Assembly (NCBI GenBank): GCA_949317995.1
Contig: OX439037.1
Location: 23,309,182 to 23,373,181, forward strand
Direction of reading: 5' to 3'
DNA from: Acholoe squamosa
Taxonomy: Eukaryota > Annelida > Polychaeta > Phyllodocida > Polynoidae
DNA length: 64,000 bases
Below are positions 1-9,979 of this stretch, piece after piece (the stretch's first letter is position 1; each line of letters opens with the position of its first letter). The position numbers were made by a program, and so were the translations under genes. The notes under the pieces were generated by a model that was not told the DNA's origin, did no database searches, and saw nothing but the letters and a program-made list of their open reading frames with translations.

Positions 1-1
1 G

Positions 2-346
2 AACATCATTTTTCACACCAGGAGTCGATCCACATCTTTTCAAGAATTCAAGACAAGGATGACCCGGGGGCAGGTGGGCACCACAGACCTTGGCTAATTC
101 ATAGCCGCCTGCCTCGTTACTGATATTGGGTTTCCCCAGTGCGCCCGTGGCACCTGTTATATCAGCTTCCCTAACCTTCCGGGTGTCTACAACCACCTCG
201 GTGTTAGGCGATCTTGTTACTAAATGCGAACTATCGTCACGGATGGTGATATTATGGCAAGATTTGTCACTGGGATCCCCTTCTTTGCCCCTCGGGAGAT
301 CCCTTTCTAGTTTTCCTCTGTACTTATCCCAGAGACACTCTCCTGT
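2..346 (-). CDS. Start of pol, -1 frame relative to gag (partial)
   Basis: Shifting one base back relative to Gag gives a frame that is open from just after a TAA at 347-349 to the window edge (115 codons), overlapping the last 13 or so Gag codons. This is the usual gag-pol arrangement expressed by -1 frameshifting. No protease active site (DTG/DSG) is recognisable in the visible part, so the assignment rests on position and frame. Confidence 0.5.
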
Positions 347-1389
347 TTACGTGGAACAGGCTTTTCAGCCATACATTCGGGAGCAAAATGCCCCAGTTTC
401 TGACATCTGAAACATCTCCTTTGAGATTTATCAACTCTTGGTCTCCTTAGAGCTTCTGTTAATCCGGCTATTAATGTTTCCATCATGTTAGTCGGAGCAA
501 CTGTGGCTGCTACAGTTGAGTTCGCCGTAGAGGCTGCACTACCATGTTGAGTTGATCCGGAAGCTGTTTTACCAGCAACAGATCCTCCTCTCCCTCTCGA
601 ATGTACCTTCCTATACCGCTTTTGTCGGTAATACTTTCCGGCCACATGGACTGAACCAATATATTCTCCGTTTTCATCGGAGATATATTCATCTTCCTCA
701 TTAACTTCATTCGATTCAACCGGAGCTAATTGGGAAGTATCGTATACTGGAGCAGGTGTACCCCCGTATTGGAAAGGAGCTGCTCTTACTGGACTAGGTC
801 CAAGACCTACCAAACGTTTCTTCATGTCATGTCCATCAATTGCTATGAACAGATCACTGAATGAAGTGTCATCTTTCCAGGAGTCCCACACCACTTGCTT
901 ATGATCCGGATCTCGCAATCCACTATAGAATTGTATGAACAATTCTTGTAGATAACAATCATCATCATGAGCCCAATTTGGACGTGCTTTCGAAAGCAAG
1001 TCTTGTAGCTCCAAACCAAAGACTTTGTGTGATTCTTTAGGTTTTTGTGTTCTCTTCTTAAAGCTTACCCACGGATCTTCTCTAACGATTGATCCGAAAA
1101 GGTATGCGGCACATTCGACCAATTGATCATAGGTACCATATATTCCGTAAGCTGCTCTCCATTGGTTGAGAGCTACTTTTCCGCCTTTATTTAACCAACA
1201 AATCAAATATGGCAGAGCTTCTTCTTTTGTCCATCCACTACAATTGACTTCGTCGACAAAAGCTTGGTACCTGTCCTTCCATGGATCATTAGAATCATAT
1301 GGAGGGGGTATCCGTGCCTGTCTACGTGCCGGATTATTACATCCGCGTAGTCTATCTGCTTCTCGCATGCTCCAGTTCATGACTTCCAT
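307..1389 (-). CDS. Gag capsid-nucleocapsid part with zinc knuckle
   Basis: A 360-residue ORF. Residues about 25-190 resemble the Retrotrans_gag capsid region of Ty3/gypsy elements, rich in Trp, Leu and Tyr (for example the stretch around WKDRYQAFVDE and LPYLICWL). Residues 326-339 form one CCHC zinc knuckle (C-X2-C-X4-H-X4-C) that would bind genomic RNA. A low-complexity Ser/Thr/Ala linker lies between. The Met at 1389 may not be the true start, because the frame is continuous with the upstream coiled-coil ORF except for one TGA. The ORF ends in TAG at 307-309, with pol overlapping in the -1 frame. Confidence 0.85.
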   Translation of the reverse strand: MEVMNWSMREADRLRGCNNPARRQARIPPPYDSNDPWKDRYQAFVDEVNCSGWTKEEALPYLICWLNKGGKVALNQWRAAYGIYGTYDQLVECAAYLFGSIVREDPWVSFKKRTQKPKESHKVFGLELQDLLSKARPNWAHDDDCYLQELFIQFYSGLRDPDHKQVVWDSWKDDTSFSDLFIAIDGHDMKKRLVGLGPSPVRAAPFQYGGTPAPVYDTSQLAPVESNEVNEEDEYISDENGEYIGSVHVAGKYYRQKRYRKVHSRGRGGSVAGKTASGSTQHGSAASTANSTVAATVAPTNMMETLIAGLTEALRRPRVDKSQRRCFRCQKLGHFAPECMAEKPVPRKQESVSGISTEEN

Positions 1390-1404
1390 GCCGTCCGCTC
1401 CCTT

Positions 1405-3204
1405 TCAGTAGCAGTCAATGCCAAGGTTTTGTATACATTGGCTTCTATCAAAGATGGTTTGCATCCCTGCAGGCATAGAAGTTCTCCTGTTAGGTTTCCT
1501 GCCATCTCCTCCTGATCCTGATCCTCCGAATCCGGATCCTCCTGGGCCGCCTGGAGGGTTTCCTCCTGGTGGACCATTATTATTATAGCCTCCAGATGAA
1601 CCACCAGGGCATCCACTATTGTGACCGGTGTTTCCAGAAGAAGCGTATCTAGGGTAAGAATCATTTTGATTCCATCCCTGGTTATAGCTATTACCATTCT
1701 GATAATTGCCACTTCCCGATGGATTATAATTATTTCTATATCCATAGGACGATGTTCTCGGTTGATACGTACCGCCATTAATATTGTTTCGTGGCGGATT
1801 TGGTCTCGGAAAACGTCCATCAGTAGGACCATTACCAGAACCTAGGGTTGGATTCGGTAATCTTGGTACTGCTGGTGTACTGTGGCCGGGTTGGGGGAAA
1901 TATGAAGGTGGTGTCAACATATGCCTCATTGGTCCGGGTGCTCTTGGTTGTGCCACGGGTGTATTATTATTATTCCCTGTAGCGCCATCGTGAGTCGCTT
2001 TGATTTTGTGACTCAAATCTGGTATAGGTGGTGCCGGACCTATCGTATCCAGCATTGGAATTACTGGTTTAGATGCGGTTCCATTTACTGCAGCATTATC
2101 CGGTTTCTTATAGATTCCGGATACCACATTCTTGTCAGCCCCATCATCAACGAATGGGCTGTATCTAATTGGGGTTGCATCTTTAGATGTCTTTCCCAAC
2201 ATTGTAGATACCACAGCTGGGTCTATATTACCTATAGTTAACTGGGCTGCTTCTACATATTTATCTAGAGTTATTGCAGTGGCCTGCAATTCCTGAAGCT
2301 CATTTGTGAGTTTCTGTCTATCCTCCTCCAGTTGTTTGTTGTAAGCTATGATGCCTACCCGGATGGTTTCATTGTCTTCAGCTTGTTTACTGCACTGAAG
2401 TTTCAATTTATCCAACTCATCCTGATAATGGCGAATTTCGGATTCGAATTTTGTCTTATCAAGGTTTAGTTGGTCGTTCGTATCTATGTATGTTTGGATA
2501 CGAATGTGCCTATTATCATATTCTTTATTGAATGATTCTCTCATAGATTGAAGTTTTAGTTCTTCATTCTCGAGTTCTTTCATGTACTCGCTCCTTCTGG
2601 CTTCGAATTCCTTTCGCATGCCAGTTAGGTCCTCTTCCATCTGAAGTTTTTCATGGAATACTTCATCCTTAGCTTTGACCAAGGTATTTAAATTCTCGTT
2701 CAAAGTTACATAAGTTTCATTCAACAACAGGACATCCGGTCGTTTTAATTCTTCACCTTCCGGTACCGCATAGGTTAAGTCGCCATCTATAGCGCTATAA
2801 TCTAATATTGGTAATTCGGGCCTGGGTAACCTATAAGGTAGTTCTCCGAATGTTACCCTTTTTCGCATTGGTGCCGGATGTTCTGGGTTAGTACTACCAC
2901 CGACTTCGAACATCGAATCACATAATTCGTCAACAATTGATTGCTGGCCTATTAAGTTACTATGTCTCTGTATGGACTGTTCGCGTCGTACAGAGTCTGG
3001 CAGATTCTCCTCACTATCATTATAGTGGGGTCCGGGATCTCTCCAAGATGCTGATTCCGCATCTTGTGAGTCCGAATGGGCTTGGAGCATTAGCGATCCA
3101 TTTCCATTCTCTTGGGCAAGTGATTGCCCTGCTGGGTTAGCTTCCCTAAGGGTGTCTAACCCATGTACTAGCCGTTCGGACGTTATAACGTCCGGGCTAT
3201 ACAC
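1405..3204 (-). CDS. Gag N-terminal part: coiled coil plus Pro/Asn/Gly-rich tail
   Basis: A 599-residue open frame begins right after the primer-binding site. Residues about 1-150 are unremarkable. Residues about 155-320 are rich in Glu, Lys, Leu and Gln with heptad spacing, a long coiled coil likely to drive multimerisation. From about 390 to 575 the protein is low-complexity, first Pro-rich, then Asn/Gly/Ser/Tyr-rich, prion-like and probably disordered. It ends at a TGA that lies in the same frame as the capsid-nucleocapsid ORF six codons downstream. The two ORFs are therefore one frame interrupted by a single stop, either a nonsense mutation or a programmed readthrough site. No specific family was recognised for this N-terminal part; its role as Gag is inferred from position. 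Confidence 0.7.
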   Translation of the reverse strand: MYSPDVITSERLVHGLDTLREANPAGQSLAQENGNGSLMLQAHSDSQDAESASWRDPGPHYNDSEENLPDSVRREQSIQRHSNLIGQQSIVDELCDSMFEVGGSTNPEHPAPMRKRVTFGELPYRLPRPELPILDYSAIDGDLTYAVPEGEELKRPDVLLLNETYVTLNENLNTLVKAKDEVFHEKLQMEEDLTGMRKEFEARRSEYMKELENEELKLQSMRESFNKEYDNRHIRIQTYIDTNDQLNLDKTKFESEIRHYQDELDKLKLQCSKQAEDNETIRVGIIAYNKQLEEDRQKLTNELQELQATAITLDKYVEAAQLTIGNIDPAVVSTMLGKTSKDATPIRYSPFVDDGADKNVVSGIYKKPDNAAVNGTASKPVIPMLDTIGPAPPIPDLSHKIKATHDGATGNNNNTPVAQPRAPGPMRHMLTPPSYFPQPGHSTPAVPRLPNPTLGSGNGPTDGRFPRPNPPRNNINGGTYQPRTSSYGYRNNYNPSGSGNYQNGNSYNQGWNQNDSYPRYASSGNTGHNSGCPGGSSGGYNNNGPPGGNPPGGPGGSGFGGSGSGGDGRKPNRRTSMPAGMQTIFDRSQCIQNLGIDCY

Positions 3205-3216
3205 CAGAATTAACTG

Positions 3217-3228
3217 GTCACGGCACCA
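3217..3228 (-). other. Primer-binding site, tRNA-His type
   Basis: Minus-strand TGGTGCCGTGAC starts one base after the LTR end. It is the complement of the 3' end of animal tRNA-His (GTCACGG, then discriminator C... ending CACCA), as recalled from general tRNA knowledge. Position and TGG start are typical of LTR retrotransposons. Confidence 0.65.
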
Positions 3229-3326
3229 GTGTAAGGGTTTGTGGCCTTACGGACCTGGGGGGTTCGGGTCTTACGGTTCGGAAAGAAAGAGTAAGACAGT
3301 ATTCCAAGTGTATGCCAACGGTTAGG

Positions 3327-3332
3327 TTTATT
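3327..3332 (-). terminator. AATAAA polyadenylation signal of the LTR
   Basis: Minus-strand AATAAA inside the LTR, downstream of the TATA box and about 100 bp before the LTR end. It would define the R region. Confidence 0.55.
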
Positions 3333-3450
3333 ACTTAATGCACACTCACGGCTGCCGGATGATATCAAAGAGGCAGCTAATTTTAAAAGACAGTGGTTTA
3401 CATAGTGTGGAGGCCAGAAGGGCCTCTGACGTAGCGGCTGAGCCCTGGGC

Positions 3451-3458
3451 TTTATATA
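3451..3458 (-). promoter_or_regulatory. TATA box of the LTR promoter
   Basis: Minus-strand TATATAAA inside the LTR, about 120 bp upstream of the AATAAA signal, placed as expected for the U3 promoter that starts the genomic RNA. Confidence 0.6.
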
Positions 3459-3606
3459 CGGACCCAGGTGTTCGTCGTCAGATGTCCCCACAGACCCGGA
3501 TCGGTGCTGCCACCTATCCGGAACCTGAGGAACGTCCGACGACTCGACTCACCCGCCACGTCAGACGGTACCCAACTCCTATGGTTTAGTAAAGTGTACC
3601 TCTACA

Positions 3607-3975
3607 ATAGATTTTGATCTAGAAGGAATTTTCCATTTCTGTTTTCAATTTTGAATTTCCGGTAAGTATCCCTAAAAATTGGCATAAGAATCTGCAAATT
3701 TTAATTATTGTAATGGTTGCCATGGCAACCAGGAACAGGCATATAGGTTGATTTCTCACGAAAAATGTTCATTTTACCATCCAAATATGGGCCATTTCTA
3801 CCGAAAATGTTGCATTTTAAATGAAACCATTGAATTCTGCATAAAAAATTAACTTACTGTATTTTCATAATAATTTTAGAGTAATTCTGCCCTCCAATGC
3901 CCCCTGGTGGCCAAAGGGGAAATTAAAAATCCCCCGCGGGGTGTGTTCTCCCTTGATGGGTCACACATTTCTCAG
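3607..3975 (+). repeat. Dispersed repeat family R1, copy 1
   Basis: About 365 bp closely matching 38024-38345 and, inverted and more diverged, 9980-10325. Shared landmarks in order: TTTTGATCTAGAA, a 16-bp palindrome GGTTGCCATGGCAACC (3716-3731), CCATTGAATTCTGCATAAAA, and a GCCCCCTGGTGGCC block. No coding capacity. Probably a non-autonomous transposon; termini not resolved. Confidence 0.75.
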
Positions 3976-5559
3976 GTTATTGGAACTATTTATGCTAGTT
4001 AGAATTTTGTATGTGGCAGCCATTTTGAATTAATTTTGTGTTATGCCCTGTCTAATGAGATGAGATTATTCCAATGCCTTTTGGTGCTAGTAACATTCAT
4101 TATGCAAGGAATGCACTATTCAAGGTTCATATATGAAATGCCTGATGATATCAGAGAAGGCTTCATGAAGAGGCAGCATATTATACATCACAGTGCCGGT
4201 ATATCTAATAGCATATGGAGTGACATGGCTGTAGATGGCACATGAGGCTTTGGCACAGACTAGAAGGGATAATTGGTGCTACTCCGAAACCTAGGGAATA
4301 TCTGAAACAAAACAACTTCAGCAAATTCAGCATAAACAAGAGATAATACCAATAATCAAATCATACTCAAAAGACAAACATGTGCTACAAGACAACCTTG
4401 AATCAACCCTCTTAACATTAAACATTATGATGGCCTCGCAGTCCCGCGAATAACCTCTCTCAGACCATCCTAAACCAGGAAGGTCCTACAATCCTGTGGT
4501 GCTGTGTGTTTGGTGACTTGATAAAACAAACTTCTTTATTTGTTGAAAAAAATTGGTAAAAAAAAACATGTTTAAAAACATTTTTTAATTTTTAACAAAA
4601 CCTAAAAAAATTGTTTGCAAACATTGAAAATATGTTTTTTTGCCAAGTGGGAGGTTTGATTAAGGAAAGTCCTCAGTTTGCCTGCACACAGATTCAATGT
4701 CTGGTTCCAATTTGTGACACATTTTTATTACAAATACACTTGATTAGTCCTTAAGAGGTCAAAAATGGCAATTATGGAAATCAGGGAATACACCCAGATT
4801 ACTGGATGAACTGGGGACACACAGACCTCTCAGTGTGTAAAACAAATTGGGGACTTTTACACAGAGGTTAAAATATTAAATATTTTGGGCTGATTTTTCA
4901 CAAACAGCACAAATCTCTTAAGGTCAAATTGGGGACATTTTGTTGACACACTAGAAACCATTTTTCTAGGTCATCGCTGATGCCCAAGCCTATAGCCCAC
5001 CTTTTCTCAAGGTCATGCAAAGTGAGACGTCCCTGGATCGCAAGATGTCCCCAGTTTGTAGGTGTGTGTTCCCATGAATGTCCCCAATTTGCTGGTTACA
5101 CCAACTCACACACACACACACAAACTTACCTAAAGGATCTTGGGATATTGTGTCTGAGAAACTCAGGCTCCAACCATGCTAGTATGTCGCATGGCTTCTT
5201 AGGTCCTTTGAAGATGTACGCAAAAGAGTTTGGATCACTGCTGATCTAACTGCTTCACACCCCGTAGAAACACATAGAGAGAAAATAGAAATTGATGAAA
5301 TTACCTTCGCTGCTTTCCTCATTATGGTAGAAGTGAGAGAACACTCTATACCAATCAATTTGATGGTGTGTAGATAGAGGTGATATGGGGAACAGGTACC
5401 CCAGAAAAGAGGGGCGGGATCCAATCAAATAACCTAAAGAGGCTTTCTAGTATTCTGCATATTCAGCTGCGCCTCCCCACCCATCCTACAGGCCCACACC
5501 CCTTTTTTTAGAACTCTAGCAAGACATGTGACCCCTTATTACACCGTGCAGTAGCATAC
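3976..5559. other. No gene recognised
   Basis: AT-rich, non-coding sequence with short homopolymers (A- and T-runs around 4545-4640) and a (CA)n run near 5107-5122. Short open frames here look like chance. No RNA gene or transposon end was recognised. Confidence 0.5.
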
Positions 5560-5617
5560 CAGGGGCGGATCCAGGAATTTGTAAAGTGGGGGTCCAAGCC
5601 TGGGGCCTATCACTCCC

Positions 5618-5683
5618 ATGTCGCAAGCACAGCGTCGCGACGTCACAAACACAGCGTCGTGATGTCGCAAGCACAGTGCCATG
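5618..5683 (+). repeat. 22-bp tandem repeat, 3 units
   Basis: Three adjacent 22-bp units starting ATGTCGCAAGCACAGCG, with only a few substitutions. CpG-rich within AT-rich surroundings. It lies 58 bp inside the hAT-like left end and may be a subterminal repeat of it. Confidence 0.85.
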
Positions 5684-6278
5684 ACAAAGCTAGGGGCTTT
5701 GGGGGCATGGTCCCCCCCAAGAAAATTTTGAATTTAGACATGAAATGGTGCATTCTGATGTATTTCTAGACCCCAATTCAGTAAAGCATTTTGGTGTACC
5801 ATTAGCAGTATAAACCCATGAACAGGGAATGAAAATCTTATTACATTTTGATTTCACTATGGTGTTTTAGGGAGGCTTGGGGGTATGTCCCCTAGAAAAT
5901 TTCTGAAATATATATCAAAGTCCAATTTCTAAAGCATTTTGGTGTAAACCTGGGGTGGGCAAGGTTTACATAAAGGGGATGCAAATCTTATATGTGGTAA
6001 TGCTTTGTTCTTTGTGAGGTTCTCTAGAAAAAAATGTTGTAATATAGATGTCAAACTCTAGTTTAAGGGATTCAACTGGCCTTAGATGTGAATCTAGTAA
6101 TTTTAGATATTGTTGTGAAAGGGAGTGTGGGGGCCTTTTTGAAAAAATTGATGTTAAACCTTGAAGTTTAAAGCATTTTGGTGTACCCTGAGGGGTATAT
6201 TTATGCACTGGTGGTTAAGGGAGGTTTGGGTCATGCCCAAAGAAAATCTTATAACATAATCATCAAACTTATATTTAA

Positions 6279-6982
6279 CCTTTTTGTGCCCAGAATTATT
6301 TGAAGATTTTACATTATTTTACATTATTTCACGATTTCATTTTTTGTTTTATAAGACCATGTGTAATTTCGATCTTCTTCCTTGATAAGGGCTTGGCATA
6401 TTACATTTTCTTAATTCTCATAACTCAGTGAAGACTTTCAGTCAAGGATGTGATACTACTGGTCAGGCCTAGTAACCATAGTTACCAAAACATTCCATTT
6501 GTTGTCATTTAGTGGTATTTGGTCTCTATATATATCCATAATCCCTCCAATCCTGAGACATTTGAAAGCTGATTTTCCTGCATGCATCTACATGTGCTGG
6601 CACACAGGAAACATGATATGTTGTACTAGAAACAATGCATGGCTTATCTTTAGGATATGAGCACTTGCTGTAAAATATAGTGGAACCTATGTGTGTATGA
6701 TCCATCATCATTTTGTTACCATATCAGATTTTAACTGGAGGGTTTCCTGTTAATGAATCACATAAAATGACAACTCATTTTCAAGTTTTGACACACTGTG
6801 CCTGGTATAAAGCAGATACAGCCAAATGAATAGTTGTATCATAATCGGGAGGTCATAAGCATTCCATAGAGGGTCTAACTTTGCAGATTGGACCAGTAGA
6901 AGTGTCTGGATGAAAATTGCCTTCAATATACATGCATTTAAGCACAAAACCGCGCTTAAATGCGCGCTTGGGCACCTAAGGG
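6279..6982 (+). mobile_element. piggyBac-like MITE, copy A (704 bp)
   Basis: The element is flanked by TTAA on both sides (6275-6278 and 6983-6986). Its ends are imperfect inverted repeats: left CCTTTTTGTGCCCA, right end complement CCTTAGGTGCCCA. A second copy lies inverted at 31064-31780. TTAA target duplication and CCY-type termini are the piggyBac signature. No transposase is encoded. It sits inside a repeat unit of the hAT-like element; removing it with one TTAA regenerates the unit's TTTAAAGCATTTTGG motif. Confidence 0.85.
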
Positions 6983-7260
6983 TTAAAGCATTTTGGTATA
7001 GGCAAGCGTTTTCAGCAAGGGAGCAAATTCATGTCCTGATACCATACATTGTTCTTTGATAGGGTTTGGACAGCTTTTCCCCCAAGGAAATGTTTGAAAC
7101 ATATTGGTGTCAAACACTGTAGTCTAAGGGTCTAAGGAATTACTGTATCATTGGGTGTGAATCTAGCAGTTTCATTTAAAATTGATTTGGAGCCTGCCCT
7201 TAAGAAAACTTTGGAAAAAAGATGTCAACTTACCCCTAATCTAATGTAAATTATACCCTA

Positions 7261-8938
7261 GACGGCTGGCCCATTCCTTTTTTAACCTGGCCTTTACCAC
7301 TCAAACTCAACCTAAAGGGCTCACCTGGGATGGGTTTAAGGTATAAGCTATGCCTTATATAATAATTATAGGTCTTAGCCAAGCATTATCTATATGTATA
7401 ATTTAACGGTTCTTTTTTCTGGATTGGCTCACATTAGAAAATTTTGAGGAAATTTTATATATTTTAGATGCTGTAGAGTCATAAATTGTACAATTTGCAA
7501 ACAATACAAGTATATTGAAGAGAGATAGGAGTCTTGAATGGGGGCATACAAAGTGGACATCTGGGGTTGTCCCAAAGGGGGGGTCCACCTTCGGGGGGGT
7601 CCACCCCTATTTGGACATGTTATGGGTGGACCAACCCTCACGCACGCTCAGCTCCACGCCCCTCCGGTATACTTAGCCATACAGTCCCGCCGACCCCTGA
7701 CACCCCCTTCACCACCCCCTTTTATGGCCGTTCACTCCAAAATAAGATGTAATTTATGACTAGGCGGCGGGTCTGTCTTAGGATTAATTGTATCAACAGA
7801 ACTGTTTTATTGCTAATAGACTCCTTTCATCACCACTGACTTTGGCCTAAGAGGTCAACCTGAATGAATAGACTTGATTAAAGCCCCGATGGGTGAAAAT
7901 GATTAGAAATGGGTATACCCTTTCACACAAAGATATATACGCGTCATATACCCTGAAGCAAAAGGGTGAATGACATTTGACAGAATGATACCATCAAGGT
8001 GTATAAGGGATAAGACCTAGTGTTTACATTACAAAGAAAGGATATACTATACATCACTGAGGGTAAAACCCTTGAAACGAACCCCAACCTCAAAATATGT
8101 GACTCATACACATAGAAAATAGGGTAGAAACCGACCTCTCCTCATACATATGAAAGGGGTGAAAAGGGTATGACTTATGAGAGCATGAAAAATAAACTAT
8201 TAAGTAATGAACAAAAGGACCTTGATTAGTGTATGATTAACACATGGTGTGTCACACAGTGCAGCAGACGGTCACAGCAGTCACTCAGGACGTTGCTACA
8301 TCTCACTATAGAACGCCTTAAGGAATTAAACACAAGAAACTATGGCAAATACATTGTCATTTATTTGGTTGATAGCCATGCTTACATCATTAGGCCAAAC
8401 CATGTATTCCTGCGGCCCTCAGGGCATGTGTATGTGCCTTAAAGCTAAAAAGAAAAAAATAGCCTAATACTTCCGTACAGTTGAGGTCACAAAAGAATTA
8501 TGACATGTGTTAGACCCATACATATATAATGCTTAAAGATACATTTTTGAGCTTATTTTGTTATGTTCAAAGCGCATTACAATACATAGCCATTACGATT
8601 ACAGTAGGACATAGACATGAGCTGTAGTGAAATGGTTTTCTTTCTTAGCTGAAGCATACAAAGAAGTTAGAGACAATACATAACCACACCCATTTCAGCA
8701 TGACATTGAGATGATTTGCATTCAGACAGATGTTTTTATTAAGTGATGTATACTAATTAGTTAGTCAGACACTGGCTTATTATATATTCATATCCAAGAA
8801 GCATTAGTTAGATTTGCGTGTGTTTGTATGTTATGTTTCTGTGTTAACTGATTGTAATAAAGAGTTAAAAGAGAAAAATAGTTTGCTCATGTGTAACCGT
8901 ATGTCATATTAACGAGAGTTAATTTTTGAATATTGAAC
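7261..8938. other. No gene recognised
   Basis: Contains two direct GGGGGGGTCCACC blocks near 7577-7605, an AATAAA on the plus strand near 8867, and otherwise AT-rich unannotatable sequence. Short ORFs around 7534-7759 read through G-rich repeats and are not convincing. Confidence 0.4.
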
Positions 8939-9649
8939 TCAAGCTCTATATACAGGACACTCAGTGCAATGGAACACCATGCGCCCGTAGGAAGGGAGCA
9001 GGGTTCCAACAACTGTCTGATGTACAGCTTTTTCTAACTCGACAGGTAGCGACAGAAAATGAGTAATCTTACCCACCTCAATTATTATAGAAAGCTCATT
9101 TTCAGATCTTCCAAAGAAGATATGTGATCCTAGAGACAATCTTAACTTCTCCAAAATGCATGAAGTCACCCTTTGCACACACACACCTTGTAAAGTAAAC
9201 CCCATATGCAGGCGATATCTACGTAGAATCTTTCTAGCTTTAAACCCGCAGAAAATCAGTCTTGCACCATACCCATGCCCTGTATAATCCATATACTGAT
9301 CAATAGATGTCAAATAAGCTGAGGCCAAACTGTGGTTGAAAGCATGAAAACGGTACATGCTATCATACTGCATATGTGCTATATGATAATAAATTGTAAA
9401 AATGTGATCAGCAGCATCTTTTTTCTCTACAGGTACTAGATCGAACAGAAGGATGATTTCCATCTGATTTGAATAGAAAGATATAGGAACCTTTCCTCTG
9501 AAACAATACAACACACGAATCATGTTCGTAAATAATTGACGTGTAGTGAAAAGATTTTCATTGAAAATCACATGAGAATCACTAGGTATTGTCTTACCAT
9601 ACAATGGGAAATCAATGACGCGTGAAAACATGTACCCAAAAGCTGACAT
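8939..9649 (-). CDS. Unidentified single-exon protein (236 aa)
   Basis: The frame is open for 292 codons from 9817, but the first 56 codons run through a CT-rich microsatellite (9659-9744) and encode only Arg/Glu/Gln/Asp/Thr repeats. The Met at 9647-9649 just after it is the more credible start, giving 236 residues. An uninterrupted frame this long is very unlikely by chance in DNA of this base composition. The protein looks soluble, rich in aromatic and hydrophobic residues, with no evident signal peptide, transmembrane helix or zinc motif; a CxxC lies near the C-terminus. I do not recognise the family. A transposon or integrated DNA-virus origin is possible because it is intronless and lies among mobile elements, but nothing in it proves that. 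Confidence 0.5.
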   Translation of the reverse strand: MSAFGYMFSRVIDFPLYGKTIPSDSHVIFNENLFTTRQLFTNMIRVLYCFRGKVPISFYSNQMEIILLFDLVPVEKKDAADHIFTIYYHIAHMQYDSMYRFHAFNHSLASAYLTSIDQYMDYTGHGYGARLIFCGFKARKILRRYRLHMGFTLQGVCVQRVTSCILEKLRLSLGSHIFFGRSENELSIIIEVGKITHFLSLPVELEKAVHQTVVGTLLPSYGRMVFHCTECPVYRA

Positions 9650-9658
9650 TTTAAAGAT

Positions 9659-9665
9659 CTCTGTC

Positions 9666-9714
<49 letters not shown>

Positions 9715-9744
9715 GCCTCTGTATCTCTCTCTCTCTTTCTCTCC
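9659..9744 (+). repeat. (CT)n/(CTGT)n microsatellite
   Basis: Compound CTGT and CT repeat, about 86 bp, directly upstream (minus-strand sense) of the unidentified ORF. On the minus strand it is a GA tract, which could act as a promoter element or merely extend the frame. Confidence 0.95.
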
Positions 9745-9979
9745 TTAGCAGCTGTGTTAAAAATCCACAAAAGCGTCCCCATAAAACTAAAAACAGTACG
9801 GAGGAAATTACTTGCATCGGACCCTAAATCAGTATGGTCACCTCCACATATCTCACCCTTTCAGTGAGGAACTTTTAATGCTGTGTGCGCCATCTGGATG
9901 AATTATTTTTAACTATGATTAACTGAGTTCACTGTGAAGGCTGCACACCCAAACAGAGCACAAATGTGAGCCAGCAAGC

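Larger units (their letters stand above)
1..3606 (-). mobile_element. Ty3/gypsy-like LTR retrotransposon, 5' portion (continues past the window start)
   Basis: On the minus strand the order is 5' LTR (3606-3230), primer-binding site, a long Gag region with a retroviral-type zinc knuckle, then an open -1 frame running off the window edge, as expected for gag-pol. The capsid-like segment and single CX2CX4HX4C knuckle favour Ty3/gypsy. The diagnostic pol domains (protease, RT, integrase) lie outside, so BEL/Pao cannot be excluded. The element sits at the edge of a dispersed repeat whose other copies are at 38024 and 10325. The second LTR and target duplication cannot be seen. Confidence 0.85.
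3230..3606 (-). repeat. 5' LTR of the gypsy-like element (377 bp)
   Basis: Read on the minus strand the segment starts TGTAGAGG and ends CCCTTACA, so it has TG...CA ends with short inverted termini TGTA/TACA. It contains a TATA box and a downstream AATAAA in the right order for U3-R-U5, and a primer-binding site follows after one base. The outer boundary at 3606 is also where homology to the dispersed repeat begins, which supports it as the insertion edge. Confidence 0.8.
5560..7260 (+). mobile_element. hAT-like non-autonomous element with internal repeats (right end not found)
   Basis: The stretch opens with CAGGGGCGGATCCAGGA, a terminus I associate with invertebrate hAT-type elements, followed by GGGGG-flanked and GAAAATTTTGAA-type blocks. 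Inside, a degenerate unit ending in TTTAAAGCATTTTGGTGTA recurs at 5783, 5931, 6170 and about 6275/6983, the last one split by a piggyBac-like insertion. Homologous wording continues to about 7260. No inverted right terminus was found, so the superfamily and right edge are inferred. Confidence 0.45.

Noticed and set aside
9650-9817. N-terminal extension of the orphan ORF to 292 aa
   Set aside because: It is translated microsatellite (Arg/Glu/Gln/Asp/Thr only); the Met just after it is a better start.
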